Assembly: GCA_934438075.1 (NCBI GenBank)
Contig: CAKSBF010000001.1
Coordinates: 310,001 to 374,000 of the forward strand
From: an uncultured Clostridia bacterium
GTDB taxonomy: Bacteria; Bacillota; Clostridia; UBA1381; UBA9506
Direction of reading: 5' to 3'
Length of the DNA: 64,000 nt
Position 1 is the first letter of the stretch. Every line of letters begins with the position of its first letter. The translations under genes were made by a program, and so were the position numbers. Shown piece after piece: positions 7,442-15,387 of the stretch. The notes under the pieces are model-generated. The model was given only the letters and a program-made list of their open reading frames with translations, was not told the DNA's origin and did not search any database.

Positions 7442-8758
7442 ATGAACCATACGGACGAGGAATTGCTGAATTTTGTGACGGAAAATGATGTAAAATTTGT
7501 GCGAATGGCGTTCTGCGACCTACTCGGCACACAAAAAAATGTAGCCATTATGGCAGACCGTTTACCGCAGGCTTTTGAAAAGGGAATCTCGTTTAACGCT
7601 TCAGCCATTGCAGGCTTTGAAAGTGCATTGCATTCCGATTTATTTTTGCTGCCGGAGTCCACAGGCGTTGCCATCTTACCTTGGCGCCCCTCTCATGAAC
7701 GGGTTATGCGTCTTTTTTGCTCCGTAAAAAATCCCGACGGCAGCGATTTTGCCGGTGACAGCCGTTGCCTTTTAAAGCAAGCGGTTAAAAAAGCAGCCGA
7801 CATGGGTTATTTTTGCCGCGTTGGAACAGAGTGTGAATTTTATCTGTTTCACACAGACGAAAACGAACAGCCGACGAAAATTCCATTTGACCATGGTTCT
7901 TATGCAGATATTGCCCCACTTGACCGCTGTGAAAATGTACGCCGTCAAATATGTCTCGCTTTAGAGGAAATGGGGCTGCGACCGGAAAGTTCTCACCATG
8001 AACGGGGACCCGGGCAAAATGAGGTTGATTTTTGTTACTCCGATCCCCTCACGGCAGCAGATAATTTCATTACGTTTAAATCGGTAGCAAAATCTATTGC
8101 TTTGCAAAACGGGCTGTTTGCCTCCTTCTTGCCAAAGCCTTTGATAAACGAATGCGGCAACGGAATGCACATTAATCTGTCGGTTATGAAAAACGGAAAA
8201 AGCCTGTTTCAGCAGGAACCACACCACTCCAAGCATGCCGAGAGTTTCATTCAGGGCATATTGGACCGAACTGCGGAAATCAGCATATTTTTAAACCCCC
8301 TGCCAAATTCATATGCACGCATTGGCACACACGGTGCTCCGCGCTACATTACTTGGTCACACCAAAACCGCGCCCAACTGGTGCGAATACCGGCGGCACG
8401 CGGCGGCGAAAATCTTCGCATGGAGCTGCGATCGCCTGACCCGTCCTGCAATCCCTATCTGGCACTTGCCCTGTTGATTTGCGCAGGACTTGAGGGCATC
8501 GAAAATGAAAAAAAGCTGACAGAAGCAACAACCTGCGATTTCAGTCAGGAATATATTGCCGAAAAACAGATTGCACAACTGCCGCAGGATATGGGTGAGG
8601 CGCTCAGCTTAGCAGAAAACAGTAAATTTATTCGTTCGGTTCTCCCCGCTGAAATCGTTGACCGCTACTTAAAGATAAAACATACGGAATGGGAGCAATA
8701 TCAAGCTGCGGAGGATAAAGAACAGTATGATTTTGAACATATTCTACCCTTGATATGA
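7442..8758 (+). CDS. glnA: Glutamine synthetase, type I
   Basis: Makes glutamine from glutamate, ammonia and ATP. Together with the glutamate synthase upstream it forms the GS-GOGAT ammonia assimilation cycle. 438 residues, the length of the compact type I enzymes. Visible landmarks are the beta-grasp start (VKFVRMAFCDLLGTQKNVAI), the first metal motif GTECEFYLF (about 130), ECGNGMHINLSV (about 240), and the C-terminal SYARIGTHGAPRYITWSHQNRAQLVRIPAARG. No Met-rich adenylylation segment (NLYDLPPEE type) is seen, so regulation by adenylylation is unlikely. A ribosome site AAAGGGTG precedes the ATG. The next gene follows after 12 nt and encodes an ANTAR regulator. Confidence 0.93.
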   Translation: MNHTDEELLNFVTENDVKFVRMAFCDLLGTQKNVAIMADRLPQAFEKGISFNASAIAGFESALHSDLFLLPESTGVAILPWRPSHERVMRLFCSVKNPDGSDFAGDSRCLLKQAVKKAADMGYFCRVGTECEFYLFHTDENEQPTKIPFDHGSYADIAPLDRCENVRRQICLALEEMGLRPESSHHERGPGQNEVDFCYSDPLTAADNFITFKSVAKSIALQNGLFASFLPKPLINECGNGMHINLSVMKNGKSLFQQEPHHSKHAESFIQGILDRTAEISIFLNPLPNSYARIGTHGAPRYITWSHQNRAQLVRIPAARGGENLRMELRSPDPSCNPYLALALLICAGLEGIENEKKLTEATTCDFSQEYIAEKQIAQLPQDMGEALSLAENSKFIRSVLPAEIVDRYLKIKHTEWEQYQAAEDKEQYDFEHILPLI

Positions 8759-8770
8759 GGAGGGTCGGAT

Positions 8771-9337
8771 ATGGAACGAATCTTAATCGTAACAGACAAT
8801 CCCAAGCGCAGAGATTTGTTTGAAAAATTGATTTCTGAACAATTGCACGCAGAATTTTTCTATGCCCTCTCCAGCGGAGAAGCATGGCGAACGATTGCAG
8901 AAAACTCTTTTTCAATTATCTTAATTATCGCTCCTTTACCCGATGAGTTTGGAACAAATTTGGCACGCATGGCAGTAAAGGGTACTGCAGGTGTTATCTT
9001 AGCTGCAAAGGCCTATCAGCTTGACGAAGTACGAGCAAAACTCGGTGCAGAGGGCGTCATGCTGTTTGCGACGGAAATGGGACGAACCATGTTTTCTTAC
9101 GCAATATCTCTCCTCCTTGCTGTTCATAGGAGACTGTCTGCTGCAGAACCGCAAGCGGAGATGCTGCAACAAAAAATAAAAGATATTCGTATTGTAGACC
9201 GTGCCAAATGCATATTAATTCAGTACGAAGGCATGACCGAACAGGAAGCTCACCGGGCGATTGAAAAGACGGCTATGGACGAACGAATTCCGCGCCGCGA
9301 AGCGGCACAAATGATATTGAATCATTATGACATATAA
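8771..9337 (+). CDS. ANTAR-domain antitermination regulator (NitR-like)
   Basis: RNA-binding regulator of 188 residues. The N-terminal part (about 1-115) has the fold pattern of a response-regulator receiver (RILIVTDNPKRRDLFEKL), but the usual phospho-Asp site is replaced by IILIIAPLP, so it is probably a pseudo-receiver sensing something other than phosphorylation. Residues about 130-186 are an ANTAR domain, with the typical three-helix pattern DIRIVDRAKCILIQYEGMTEQEAHRAIEK and EAAQMILN. ANTAR proteins bind pairs of hexaloop hairpins and prevent termination. Exactly such a leader precedes this operon at 3957-4021, so feedback onto its own operon is the likely role. Similar glnA-linked ANTAR proteins (NitR) are known in Clostridium. 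Confidence 0.9.
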   Translation: MERILIVTDNPKRRDLFEKLISEQLHAEFFYALSSGEAWRTIAENSFSIILIIAPLPDEFGTNLARMAVKGTAGVILAAKAYQLDEVRAKLGAEGVMLFATEMGRTMFSYAISLLLAVHRRLSAAEPQAEMLQQKIKDIRIVDRAKCILIQYEGMTEQEAHRAIEKTAMDERIPRREAAQMILNHYDI

Positions 9338-9431
9338 TGAAATCTTATGCAAGATGTAAAAAGAGGCGATTAAATTGAAACTGAAATCTTATGCAAGATG
9401 TAAAAAGAGGCGATTAAATTGAAACTGAAAT
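9338..9431. repeat. 44-bp tandem duplication over the dapF ribosome site and start
   Basis: Positions 9338-9381 and 9382-9425 are identical copies of a unit that begins TGAAATCTTATGC, contains AAAAAGAGGCGATTAAA and ends TTGAAAC. A partial third copy (TGAAAT) continues into dapF. Each full copy has its own ribosome site and TTG start codon. Perfect identity suggests a recent slippage or replication event, or a misassembly. Confidence 0.95.
9375..9422 (+). CDS. 15-codon leader frame created by the duplication
   Basis: The upstream copy of the ribosome site and TTG start opens a 15-codon frame (MKLKSYARCKKRRLN). Its TGA stop (9420-9422) overlaps the real dapF start TTG (9419-9421). Ribosomes using the first site would therefore finish exactly at the dapF start, so translation may be coupled. 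It is probably an accident without peptide function. Confidence 0.4.
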   Translation: MKLKSYARCKKRRLN

Positions 9432-10258
9432 TTACAAAAATGCACGGCTGCGGTAATGACTATATTTATATTGATTGTTTTTCACAAACACTCGAAAACC
9501 CCGAAGAGCTTAGCATTGCCCTTTCCCGTCCACACTTTGGTATTGGTGCCGACGGTATTATTTTGATCTGCCCGTCGGATATTGCCGATGCAAAAATGCG
9601 TATTTTTAATCAAGACGGCAGTGAGGGAAAAATGTGCGGAAACGGTATTCGATGTGTCGGAAAATATTTATATGACAGCGGGCGAATAAAAAATAAAGTT
9701 ATTCTTGTAGAAACACTCAGCGGAGTAAAACGCCTGGAACTTCATCTTACACAAGACAAAGTAGATACAGTTACTGTTAATATGGGAAAAGCGGAACTTG
9801 CCTCCAAAAAATTGCCGGTACTCCTGCCATATGAACGTGTGATAAATAAAACTGTAATTATTGGAGAAAATGAGCAAAAAATTACCTGCGTCTCTATGGG
9901 CAATCCTCACTGTGTGGTTTTCCGCGACAGTTTAGAAAATCTGGCGATCGAAGAAGAAGGACAACAGTTTGAATTTTCACCGCTTTTTCCGGAACGGGTG
10001 AACACGGAATTTATACGCGTTCTTGGAACAAATGAGCTGCAAATGCGCGTCTGGGAGCGCGGCAGCGGGGAAACTCTGGCCTGTGGCACAGGCGCCTGCG
10101 CTGCAGCCGTTGCGGCAGTTGAAAATGGATTTTGTTCTAAAAACGAGGATATTTGCGTTCATTTGCGCGGCGGCGATTTGACAATACGCTACACAGAAGA
10201 TGCTGTGTTTATGACCGGAAAAGCACAAACTGTTTTTTACGGCGAAATCGAACTATAA
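9419..10258 (+). CDS. dapF: Diaminopimelate epimerase
   Basis: Converts LL-diaminopimelate to meso-diaminopimelate for lysine and peptidoglycan. 279 residues, the usual length. Both catalytic Cys are present in their motifs: KMCGNGIRCVGK (Cys73) and LACGTGACAAAV (near residue 222). The family opening MHGCGNDY is also present. The start is TTG with AAAGAGGCG upstream, giving MKLKFTKMHGCGND. An exact second copy of this start region lies 44 bp upstream. dapL follows after 13 nt and supplies LL-DAP, so the two steps are encoded together. Confidence 0.95.
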   Translation: MKLKFTKMHGCGNDYIYIDCFSQTLENPEELSIALSRPHFGIGADGIILICPSDIADAKMRIFNQDGSEGKMCGNGIRCVGKYLYDSGRIKNKVILVETLSGVKRLELHLTQDKVDTVTVNMGKAELASKKLPVLLPYERVINKTVIIGENEQKITCVSMGNPHCVVFRDSLENLAIEEEGQQFEFSPLFPERVNTEFIRVLGTNELQMRVWERGSGETLACGTGACAAAVAAVENGFCSKNEDICVHLRGGDLTIRYTEDAVFMTGKAQTVFYGEIEL

Positions 10259-10271
10259 AAGAAAGGAATAT

Positions 10272-11468
10272 ATGGCGATGAAGATAAATGACAACTACGG
10301 CCGTTTGGAAGAAAGCTATCTTTTTTCTAAAATAAACCATATGGTAGCGGAATATCAAGCAGAAAACCCACAGAAAAAAATCATTCGCCTCGGTATCGGC
10401 GACGTAACCAGGCCACTTTGCGCCTCTGCGGTATCTGCTATGGGTCGTGCGGCAGAAGAACTTGGCCGCGCGGAAACCTTTCGCGGCTATGGCCCTGAAC
10501 AGGGATATGATTTTTTACGTGAAAAAATCCGGGCATACTATCTGAAAACCTCCGGTGCCGCACTGGAAACGGACGAAATTTTTATCAGCGACGGCGCAAA
10601 AAGTGATCTTGGAAATATTCTGGATTTATTTGCAGCCGACAATACTGTTCTGATTCCATCTCCCGTATATCCGGTCTATGTTGATACCAATATCATGGCA
10701 GGCAGAAAAATTGTATATCTTGCTGCAACGCGTGAAAATAATTTTTTACCATTGCCGGATGAAACAATGGATGCTGACATTATCTACATTTGCTCTCCGA
10801 ACAACCCGACCGGTGCCGCCTATAACCGCACCCAGCTGGCACAATGGGTTGCATATGCAAACCGTCAGAATGCCGTACTGCTGTATGATTCTGCCTATGA
10901 AGCTTTTATTACCGACCCGGATTGCCCCAGAAGTATCTACGAGATAGAGGGTGCCAAAACCTGCGCGATTGAATTCTGCTCATTATCAAAAACAGCAGGC
11001 TTTACCGGTACACGCTGCGGTTATACAATTGTGCCTAAACAATTGGAACGCAGCGGCTACTCGCTAAACCGTTTTTGGCTGCGCCGTCAAACCACAAAAT
11101 TTAACGGCGTACCGTATATAGTGCAACGCGGCGCGGAAGCGGTATTTACGGAAAAAGGTATGGCAGAATGCAGAGAAAATCTGAAAGTTTACCAACACAA
11201 TGCGGCAGTTATCTCTAAAACACTGACCGAACTGAACATTTGGCATGTCGGTGGAAAAAACTCTCCTTATCTTTGGCTTGCTTGCCCAAATAGTATGGAT
11301 TCATGGACATTTTTCGAGGATTTACTGCATCGTGCACAAGTGGTCGGCACTCCCGGCAGCGGCTTTGGTATGGGCGGCGATGGCTTTTTCCGCCTCACCT
11401 CCTTCGGCTCGCCGGAAAATACTGAGGAAGCAATGGAACGCATGAAACAGGCTTATCAAAAACAATAA
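10272..11468 (+). CDS. dapL: LL-diaminopimelate aminotransferase
   Basis: PLP enzyme that aminates tetrahydrodipicolinate directly to LL-DAP using glutamate, bypassing the succinylase or acetylase route. 398 residues. Class I aminotransferase landmarks are RLGIGDVTRPL (N-terminal, typical of DapL), SPNNPTG around residue 175, YDSAYEAF, and the PLP-lysine segment EFCSLSKTAGFTGTRCGY near 240. The glutamate donor links it to the nitrogen operon just upstream. The first ATG (10272) is close to AAAGGA. An ATG two codons later is also possible. A strong hairpin follows the stop codon. Confidence 0.95.
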   Translation: MAMKINDNYGRLEESYLFSKINHMVAEYQAENPQKKIIRLGIGDVTRPLCASAVSAMGRAAEELGRAETFRGYGPEQGYDFLREKIRAYYLKTSGAALETDEIFISDGAKSDLGNILDLFAADNTVLIPSPVYPVYVDTNIMAGRKIVYLAATRENNFLPLPDETMDADIIYICSPNNPTGAAYNRTQLAQWVAYANRQNAVLLYDSAYEAFITDPDCPRSIYEIEGAKTCAIEFCSLSKTAGFTGTRCGYTIVPKQLERSGYSLNRFWLRRQTTKFNGVPYIVQRGAEAVFTEKGMAECRENLKVYQHNAAVISKTLTELNIWHVGGKNSPYLWLACPNSMDSWTFFEDLLHRAQVVGTPGSGFGMGGDGFFRLTSFGSPENTEEAMERMKQAYQKQ

Positions 11469-11479
11469 AAAAACAACAC

Positions 11480-11516
11480 ACCCCTTCAACTCTTATCCGA
11501 TAAGAGCTGAAGGGGT
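11480..11516. terminator. Hairpin between convergent dapL and paaK
   Basis: Nearly perfect stem of ACCCCTTCA and CTCTTATC with their complements around a two-base loop. The T-tract is short on the plus strand (ATATATTT). On the minus strand a T7 run lies a few bases beyond the stem. It probably serves both genes. Confidence 0.7.
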
Positions 11517-11605
11517 ATATATTTCTGCATGCTGCAGCATAACACCGCAGCAAATATATTTTGTAAATTCCACAAATGACACGTATTTTAATTACCGCAC
11601 AAGCC

Positions 11606-12814
11606 TTACCGCTGACGGTAATCTTTTACTCTTGCCGTTTTCTTTTCACTACGCGGCAAACCGCCTTGCTCCAGCACCTCAATGCTCATCAAAATGCCGA
11701 TTTTGCTTTTCATAACACGCCCCACAACCTCCGCAAGGTTATCTGCCGCCCCGGGCTTCTTTTCCACACGCAGAGTGACACGATCTTTCCCTTCTATATG
11801 CTCCAGCTGCAGCTGATACTCTGAGCTGATTCCTTCAATCGGTGCCAATGCGTTTTCAATCTGACTCGGATAAATATTCACGCCTTTCACCTTTACCATA
11901 TCATCCGTCCGTCCTTTAATGCGATCTATCATCGGATATGGCGAACCGCATGAACACTTGTTTGGCAATATTCTGGTCAAATCATGCGTGCGGTAGCGTA
12001 CCAGCGGAGCCGCTTCCTTGCAAAGTGTGGTAATAACCAATTCACCCCACTCACCTTTCGGCAAAACCTCGCCCGTTTCACTGTCGATAATTTCAAAATA
12101 AAGATAATCATCCCAATAATGCATTCCTTCGTTTGCGGCGCAATTAATTGCAATACCCGGGCCGTAACACTCCGTCAACCCGTAAATGTCGAACAGCTCA
12201 ATGTTCAGCTCTTTGCGAATCCGTTCGCGCATCAAATCGCCCCATCGTTCCGAACCGATAACTCCCTTTTTTAGCCGAATGTTTTCCTTCACACCACGTT
12301 TTTGAATCTCTTCCGCCAAAAGCAAGGCGTAAGACGAAGTGGCACACAAAACCGTACTGCCCAGATCCTGCATCATCTGAATCTGCTTTTCCGTATTACC
12401 CGGTCCCATCGGAACAGCCATAGCGCCCAGCTTTTCCGCGCCTGCCTGAAAACCGATACCTGCCGTCCACAAGCCATAACCCGGCGTAATTTGAATCACA
12501 TCATCTGCTGTAATGCCCGCCGTTTCATAACAACGTGCAAACATAACCGCCCAGTCGTCGACATCCTTTTTAGTATACGGGATAATGACCGGCATACCCG
12601 TTGTGCCCGAAGAGGAGTGAATCCGCACAACCTCCCTCTGCGGAACGGACATCAATCCCAAAGGATAGGCATTACGCAAATCAACCTTATCGGAAAAAGG
12701 CAATGCCTCAAAATCCTCCATAGAATTCACGCCGTCACACTGCGCAAACTTGTTTTTGTAATAAGGACTGTTCTTTTTTGCATACTCAAATGCCTTTTGC
12801 AGTTTATCTAACAT
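11606..12814 (-). CDS. Phenylacetate-CoA ligase family (aryl-acetate CoA ligase)
   Basis: Adenylate-forming enzyme of 402 residues that activates aryl acetates with CoA. In reverse it can recover ATP from an aryl-acetyl-CoA. Visible motifs are HSSSGTTGMPVIIPYT (phosphate-binding loop, about 67-80), DIYGLTECYGPGI (A5-type motif, about 215) and YRTHDLTRILP with the C-terminal lid. It overlaps the iorB end by 11 nt, and the ribosome site GGGGAG precedes the ATG. Indolepyruvate oxidoreductase makes indoleacetyl-CoA or phenylacetyl-CoA from aromatic amino acids, so this ligase plausibly converts that product to the free acid with ATP gain. The direction is inferred from the operon. Confidence 0.88.
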   Translation of the reverse strand: MLDKLQKAFEYAKKNSPYYKNKFAQCDGVNSMEDFEALPFSDKVDLRNAYPLGLMSVPQREVVRIHSSSGTTGMPVIIPYTKKDVDDWAVMFARCYETAGITADDVIQITPGYGLWTAGIGFQAGAEKLGAMAVPMGPGNTEKQIQMMQDLGSTVLCATSSYALLLAEEIQKRGVKENIRLKKGVIGSERWGDLMRERIRKELNIELFDIYGLTECYGPGIAINCAANEGMHYWDDYLYFEIIDSETGEVLPKGEWGELVITTLCKEAAPLVRYRTHDLTRILPNKCSCGSPYPMIDRIKGRTDDMVKVKGVNIYPSQIENALAPIEGISSEYQLQLEHIEGKDRVTLRVEKKPGAADNLAEVVGRVMKSKIGILMSIEVLEQGGLPRSEKKTARVKDYRQR

Positions 12815-13382
12815 AGTCTCTCCCCAACTCCAATGCTTTATAATTCAGTTCGCGAAAACGTTCCGGAACTTGCAAGTCAATAGCGTGTTTCATCTCCGCC
12901 TCGGAAAACGGCAAAAGCCCGGCACCGAGCGCCGCGCCAAGCAATACCACATTCACTGCTTTGACATTTCCTGCCTTTTCTGCCGCACCGTAACCATCGA
13001 TAAAAATCGCATCTGCAAGTGCCTGTTTTATAGTTTCATCATCATACTCCATTCCGCCGAGCGTCACCGTTATCGGTTCTACGCGCTGCATGCTGACAAT
13101 GACCTTTCCGCCGGGTTTTAAGCGATCAAGATTTCTCGCCGCTTCCGCCATTTCAAATGCTAAAATCAGATCCGCTTTTCCCAACGGAATATAGGGACTC
13201 TTTTCACGGCTCCCAATCCGCACATGGCTGACCACGCAGCCGCCGCGCTGACTCATGCCTATCGTTTCGCCTGTACGGACAAATTTCCCTGCCTGCACCG
13301 CTGCCTCCGCAAGAAGCCGTGACGTTAATATCGTTCCCTGGCCGCCAACACCGGCAACCAATATATCCATTGTTTCTTCCAT
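12804..13382 (-). CDS. iorB: Indolepyruvate ferredoxin oxidoreductase, beta subunit
   Basis: Small subunit (192 residues) of the enzyme that oxidatively decarboxylates aryl pyruvates to aryl-acetyl-CoA and reduces ferredoxin. It belongs to the gamma-type domain of the 2-oxoacid:ferredoxin oxidoreductases: ILVAGVGGQGTILTSRLLAEAA at the N-terminus and GETIGMSQRGGCVVSHVRIG are characteristic. GGAGG lies 7 nt before the ATG. It starts 12 nt after iorA ends and overlaps paaK, so the three genes form one transcript. Confidence 0.93.
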   Translation of the reverse strand: MEETMDILVAGVGGQGTILTSRLLAEAAVQAGKFVRTGETIGMSQRGGCVVSHVRIGSREKSPYIPLGKADLILAFEMAEAARNLDRLKPGGKVIVSMQRVEPITVTLGGMEYDDETIKQALADAIFIDGYGAAEKAGNVKAVNVVLLGAALGAGLLPFSEAEMKHAIDLQVPERFRELNYKALELGRDYVR

Positions 13383-13394
13383 CTTACTCCCTCC

Positions 13395-15176
13395 TCAATG
13401 TTCTTCAATCGCACCGAATTTACAAACCGAAGCACATAAACCGCAGCCATAACATAATGACGGTTCAATAACCGCGCGTCCGTCTTTTGCACGCGACATT
13501 GCAGGGCATCCGATTTCCTTCAGGCATATTCCACATTTTTTGCAATCGTCCTTCACACAGAAAGTCCTGTCTTTCTTATAAATAGCAATGCACGGCGCTT
13601 CAAAAATAACCGCACTCACGCCTTTATGTTCCGTTGCACGCCGTACCGTGTCCACCGCCTTATCCAACTCAAAGGGATTTACTCTTTCTACGAAACCAAC
13701 CCCTAAAGCCGTCAGCAGCGCCGCTACGTCAATCTTCGGCGACTCGTTGCCCATCATGGTTTTACCGATTCCCGGGTGCGGCTGATGTCCTGTCATTGCT
13801 GTCGTCGAATTATCTAAAACAGCGATTGTAATATCCGTACCATTGTATAAGGCGTTTACCACACCGGGAATCCCGGTATGAAAAAAGGTAGAATCGCCAA
13901 TAAAACCGATATATTTCGCATCTTTATCCGCACGCGCCAAACCTTGCGCAATGGTAATCGATGCCCCCATACAAAGACAGGTGTCACACATCTCAAGCGG
14001 TTTTGCATTTCCGAGCGTATAACAGCCAATATCTCCGGTAAAAACTGCGCGCTGTCCTTTCATGGCAAGCTTTGCCGCATAAAAGGATGCACGATGCGGA
14101 CATCCGGCGCACAGCACCGGCGGGCGCACCGGCAAATTCTGCGGAACTTCATTCAAATCTTTCTTCACCGCAAAACCGGCAAATTCTGCAATAGCGTCAC
14201 GCACAATTTCATAACTGAATTCCGATACCTTCGGCGTATTGCCTGTCCTTTTTCCCAATATTTCGAGCTTTAAACCGTGCGTGTAGGCAAGCTCAATGAG
14301 TCCCTCTTCTATTACCGGATCAAGCTCCTCCGTTACCAATACCCTTTCGACACCGCTCAGCGCCTCAAGCAAGAACGGCTCCGGAAGCGGAAACGGGGTT
14401 GCAATTTTAATTAATTTCATCTGCGGCGCATATTCATCCAGCACTTCCTTCGCGTACGCCGCACAAATACCGGAGGCAACAACACACAGTTTTCCCTCAC
14501 CACGTACATTGTTAAAGGGATAAGCGGAAAAATCCTCCGCTATCTTCGGCTGCTGCGCTTCAATCTCCGCATGCCGTCTGCGTGCTAACGGCGGAAAAAT
14601 AACAAAATGCGAATCCTTTACAAATTCGCCGCGGCGAATAGGGGTCTTATCCTCACGAATTTCTATTGAAGCACAGCTGTGGCAAATGCGGGTTGTCGGG
14701 CGCAAGAAAACAGGAATCCCATAACGCTCGGAATATTCAAATGCGTCCTGCACCATCTGATATGCTTCCTCCAGCGAGGACGGATCAAATACCGGCAGGT
14801 TAGAATATTTACCAAAAAAGCGCGTATCCTGCTCTGTCTGCGAAGAAATCGGGCCCGGGTCATCTGCCACCAAAACGACCATACCGCCTTTTACGCCAAC
14901 CGAAATCAACGACATCAACGGATCGGAAGCAACGTTTAAGCCCACTTGCTTCATAGTGACCATGGAACGGGTTCCCGTATACGCTGCACCTGCTGCAACC
15001 TCCATTGCCACCTTTTCGTTGACCGACCACTCTACATAAATGCTTCCGTCATTTTGTTTTGCCACCGTCTCCAAAACTTCGGTAGACGGCGTTCCGGGAT
15101 ACCCGGTTACCACTCCGACCCCTGCCGCAATCGCACCGAAAGCGATTGCTTCGTTCCCCATTAACATCTTAATCAT
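13395..15176 (-). CDS. iorA: Indolepyruvate ferredoxin oxidoreductase, alpha subunit
   Basis: Thiamine-diphosphate subunit of 593 residues. The pyrimidine-binding domain is at the N-terminus (VGVVTGYPGTPSTEVLE, with conserved Glu in EWSVNEKVAMEVA). The ThDP/Mg domain carries GDIGCYTLG and the GDS...N motif (GDSTFFHTGIPG ... VLDNSTTAMTG). The C-terminus has two 4Fe-4S motifs, CKKCGICLKEIGCP and CYGCGLCASVCKFG, for electron delivery to ferredoxin. The frame runs on to 15248, but the ATG at 15176 has GGAGG 9 nt upstream and fits the family start (MIKMLMGNEAIAFG). The upstream part is leader RNA with a terminator. Such enzymes serve aromatic amino-acid fermentation. Confidence 0.94.
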   Translation of the reverse strand: MIKMLMGNEAIAFGAIAAGVGVVTGYPGTPSTEVLETVAKQNDGSIYVEWSVNEKVAMEVAAGAAYTGTRSMVTMKQVGLNVASDPLMSLISVGVKGGMVVLVADDPGPISSQTEQDTRFFGKYSNLPVFDPSSLEEAYQMVQDAFEYSERYGIPVFLRPTTRICHSCASIEIREDKTPIRRGEFVKDSHFVIFPPLARRRHAEIEAQQPKIAEDFSAYPFNNVRGEGKLCVVASGICAAYAKEVLDEYAPQMKLIKIATPFPLPEPFLLEALSGVERVLVTEELDPVIEEGLIELAYTHGLKLEILGKRTGNTPKVSEFSYEIVRDAIAEFAGFAVKKDLNEVPQNLPVRPPVLCAGCPHRASFYAAKLAMKGQRAVFTGDIGCYTLGNAKPLEMCDTCLCMGASITIAQGLARADKDAKYIGFIGDSTFFHTGIPGVVNALYNGTDITIAVLDNSTTAMTGHQPHPGIGKTMMGNESPKIDVAALLTALGVGFVERVNPFELDKAVDTVRRATEHKGVSAVIFEAPCIAIYKKDRTFCVKDDCKKCGICLKEIGCPAMSRAKDGRAVIEPSLCYGCGLCASVCKFGAIEEH

Positions 15177-15204
15177 ATTGCTATTCCTCCGCACATTAAA
15201 CAAA

Positions 15205-15236
15205 TAAAAAAGGTCTCTGCAAATAAAGCAGAGACC
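15205..15236 (-). terminator. Attenuator terminator in the iorA leader
   Basis: Perfect 9-bp stem GGTCTCTGC / GCAGAGACC (15212-15236) with a 7-nt loop, followed on the minus strand by T6-A-T3. It lies between the iorA promoter and start codon, about 30 nt before the ribosome site. It must be conditional, or iorA would never be expressed. Confidence 0.9.
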
Positions 15237-15242
15237 GAAATT

Positions 15243-15297
15243 CTCCAATGGTTTTCTCCACTCAGCTGCACTATTCTCATCTCAACTCATCTCACTA
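15243..15297 (-). promoter_or_regulatory. NAG repeat array at the 5' end of the iorA transcript (TRAP-like target)
   Basis: Reading the minus strand from the predicted transcript start: eight NAG triplets (GAG x4, TAG, CAG, GAG x2) sit at exact 5-nt steps, with first bases at 15293, 15288, 15283, 15278, 15273, 15268, 15263 and 15258. A TAG precedes with a 1-nt gap (15297) and another GAG follows at 15245. Six of the eight are GAG and one is UAG, each separated by 2 nt, the layout bound by the tryptophan-activated TRAP ring in Bacillus. A terminator follows 7 nt after the last triplet. The pattern is direct observation; the binding protein is inferred. Confidence 0.65.
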
Positions 15298-15305
15298 TAT
15301 AACTA

Positions 15306-15334
15306 ATTATATGCTTTTTATCAAAATTTGTCAA
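15306..15334 (-). promoter_or_regulatory. Consensus SigA promoter of iorA-iorB-paaK
   Basis: TTGACA (15329-15334), 17-bp spacer and TATAAT (15306-15311) on the minus strand, all consensus. The transcript should begin near 15299, at the start of the NAG array. Confidence 0.92.
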
Positions 15335-15387
15335 GATGTTAGTTTTGCAGCCTAAAGAAGACCGTATTTTTGTCACACAACGCGAAA

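Noticed and set aside
15177..15248. Upstream extension of the iorA frame as coding sequence
   Set aside because: It would include the leader terminator hairpin; the ATG at 15176 has a good ribosome site and the family start.
15205..15300. T-box leader before iorA
   Set aside because: No specifier stem or conserved T-box bulge sequence; the leader is too short.
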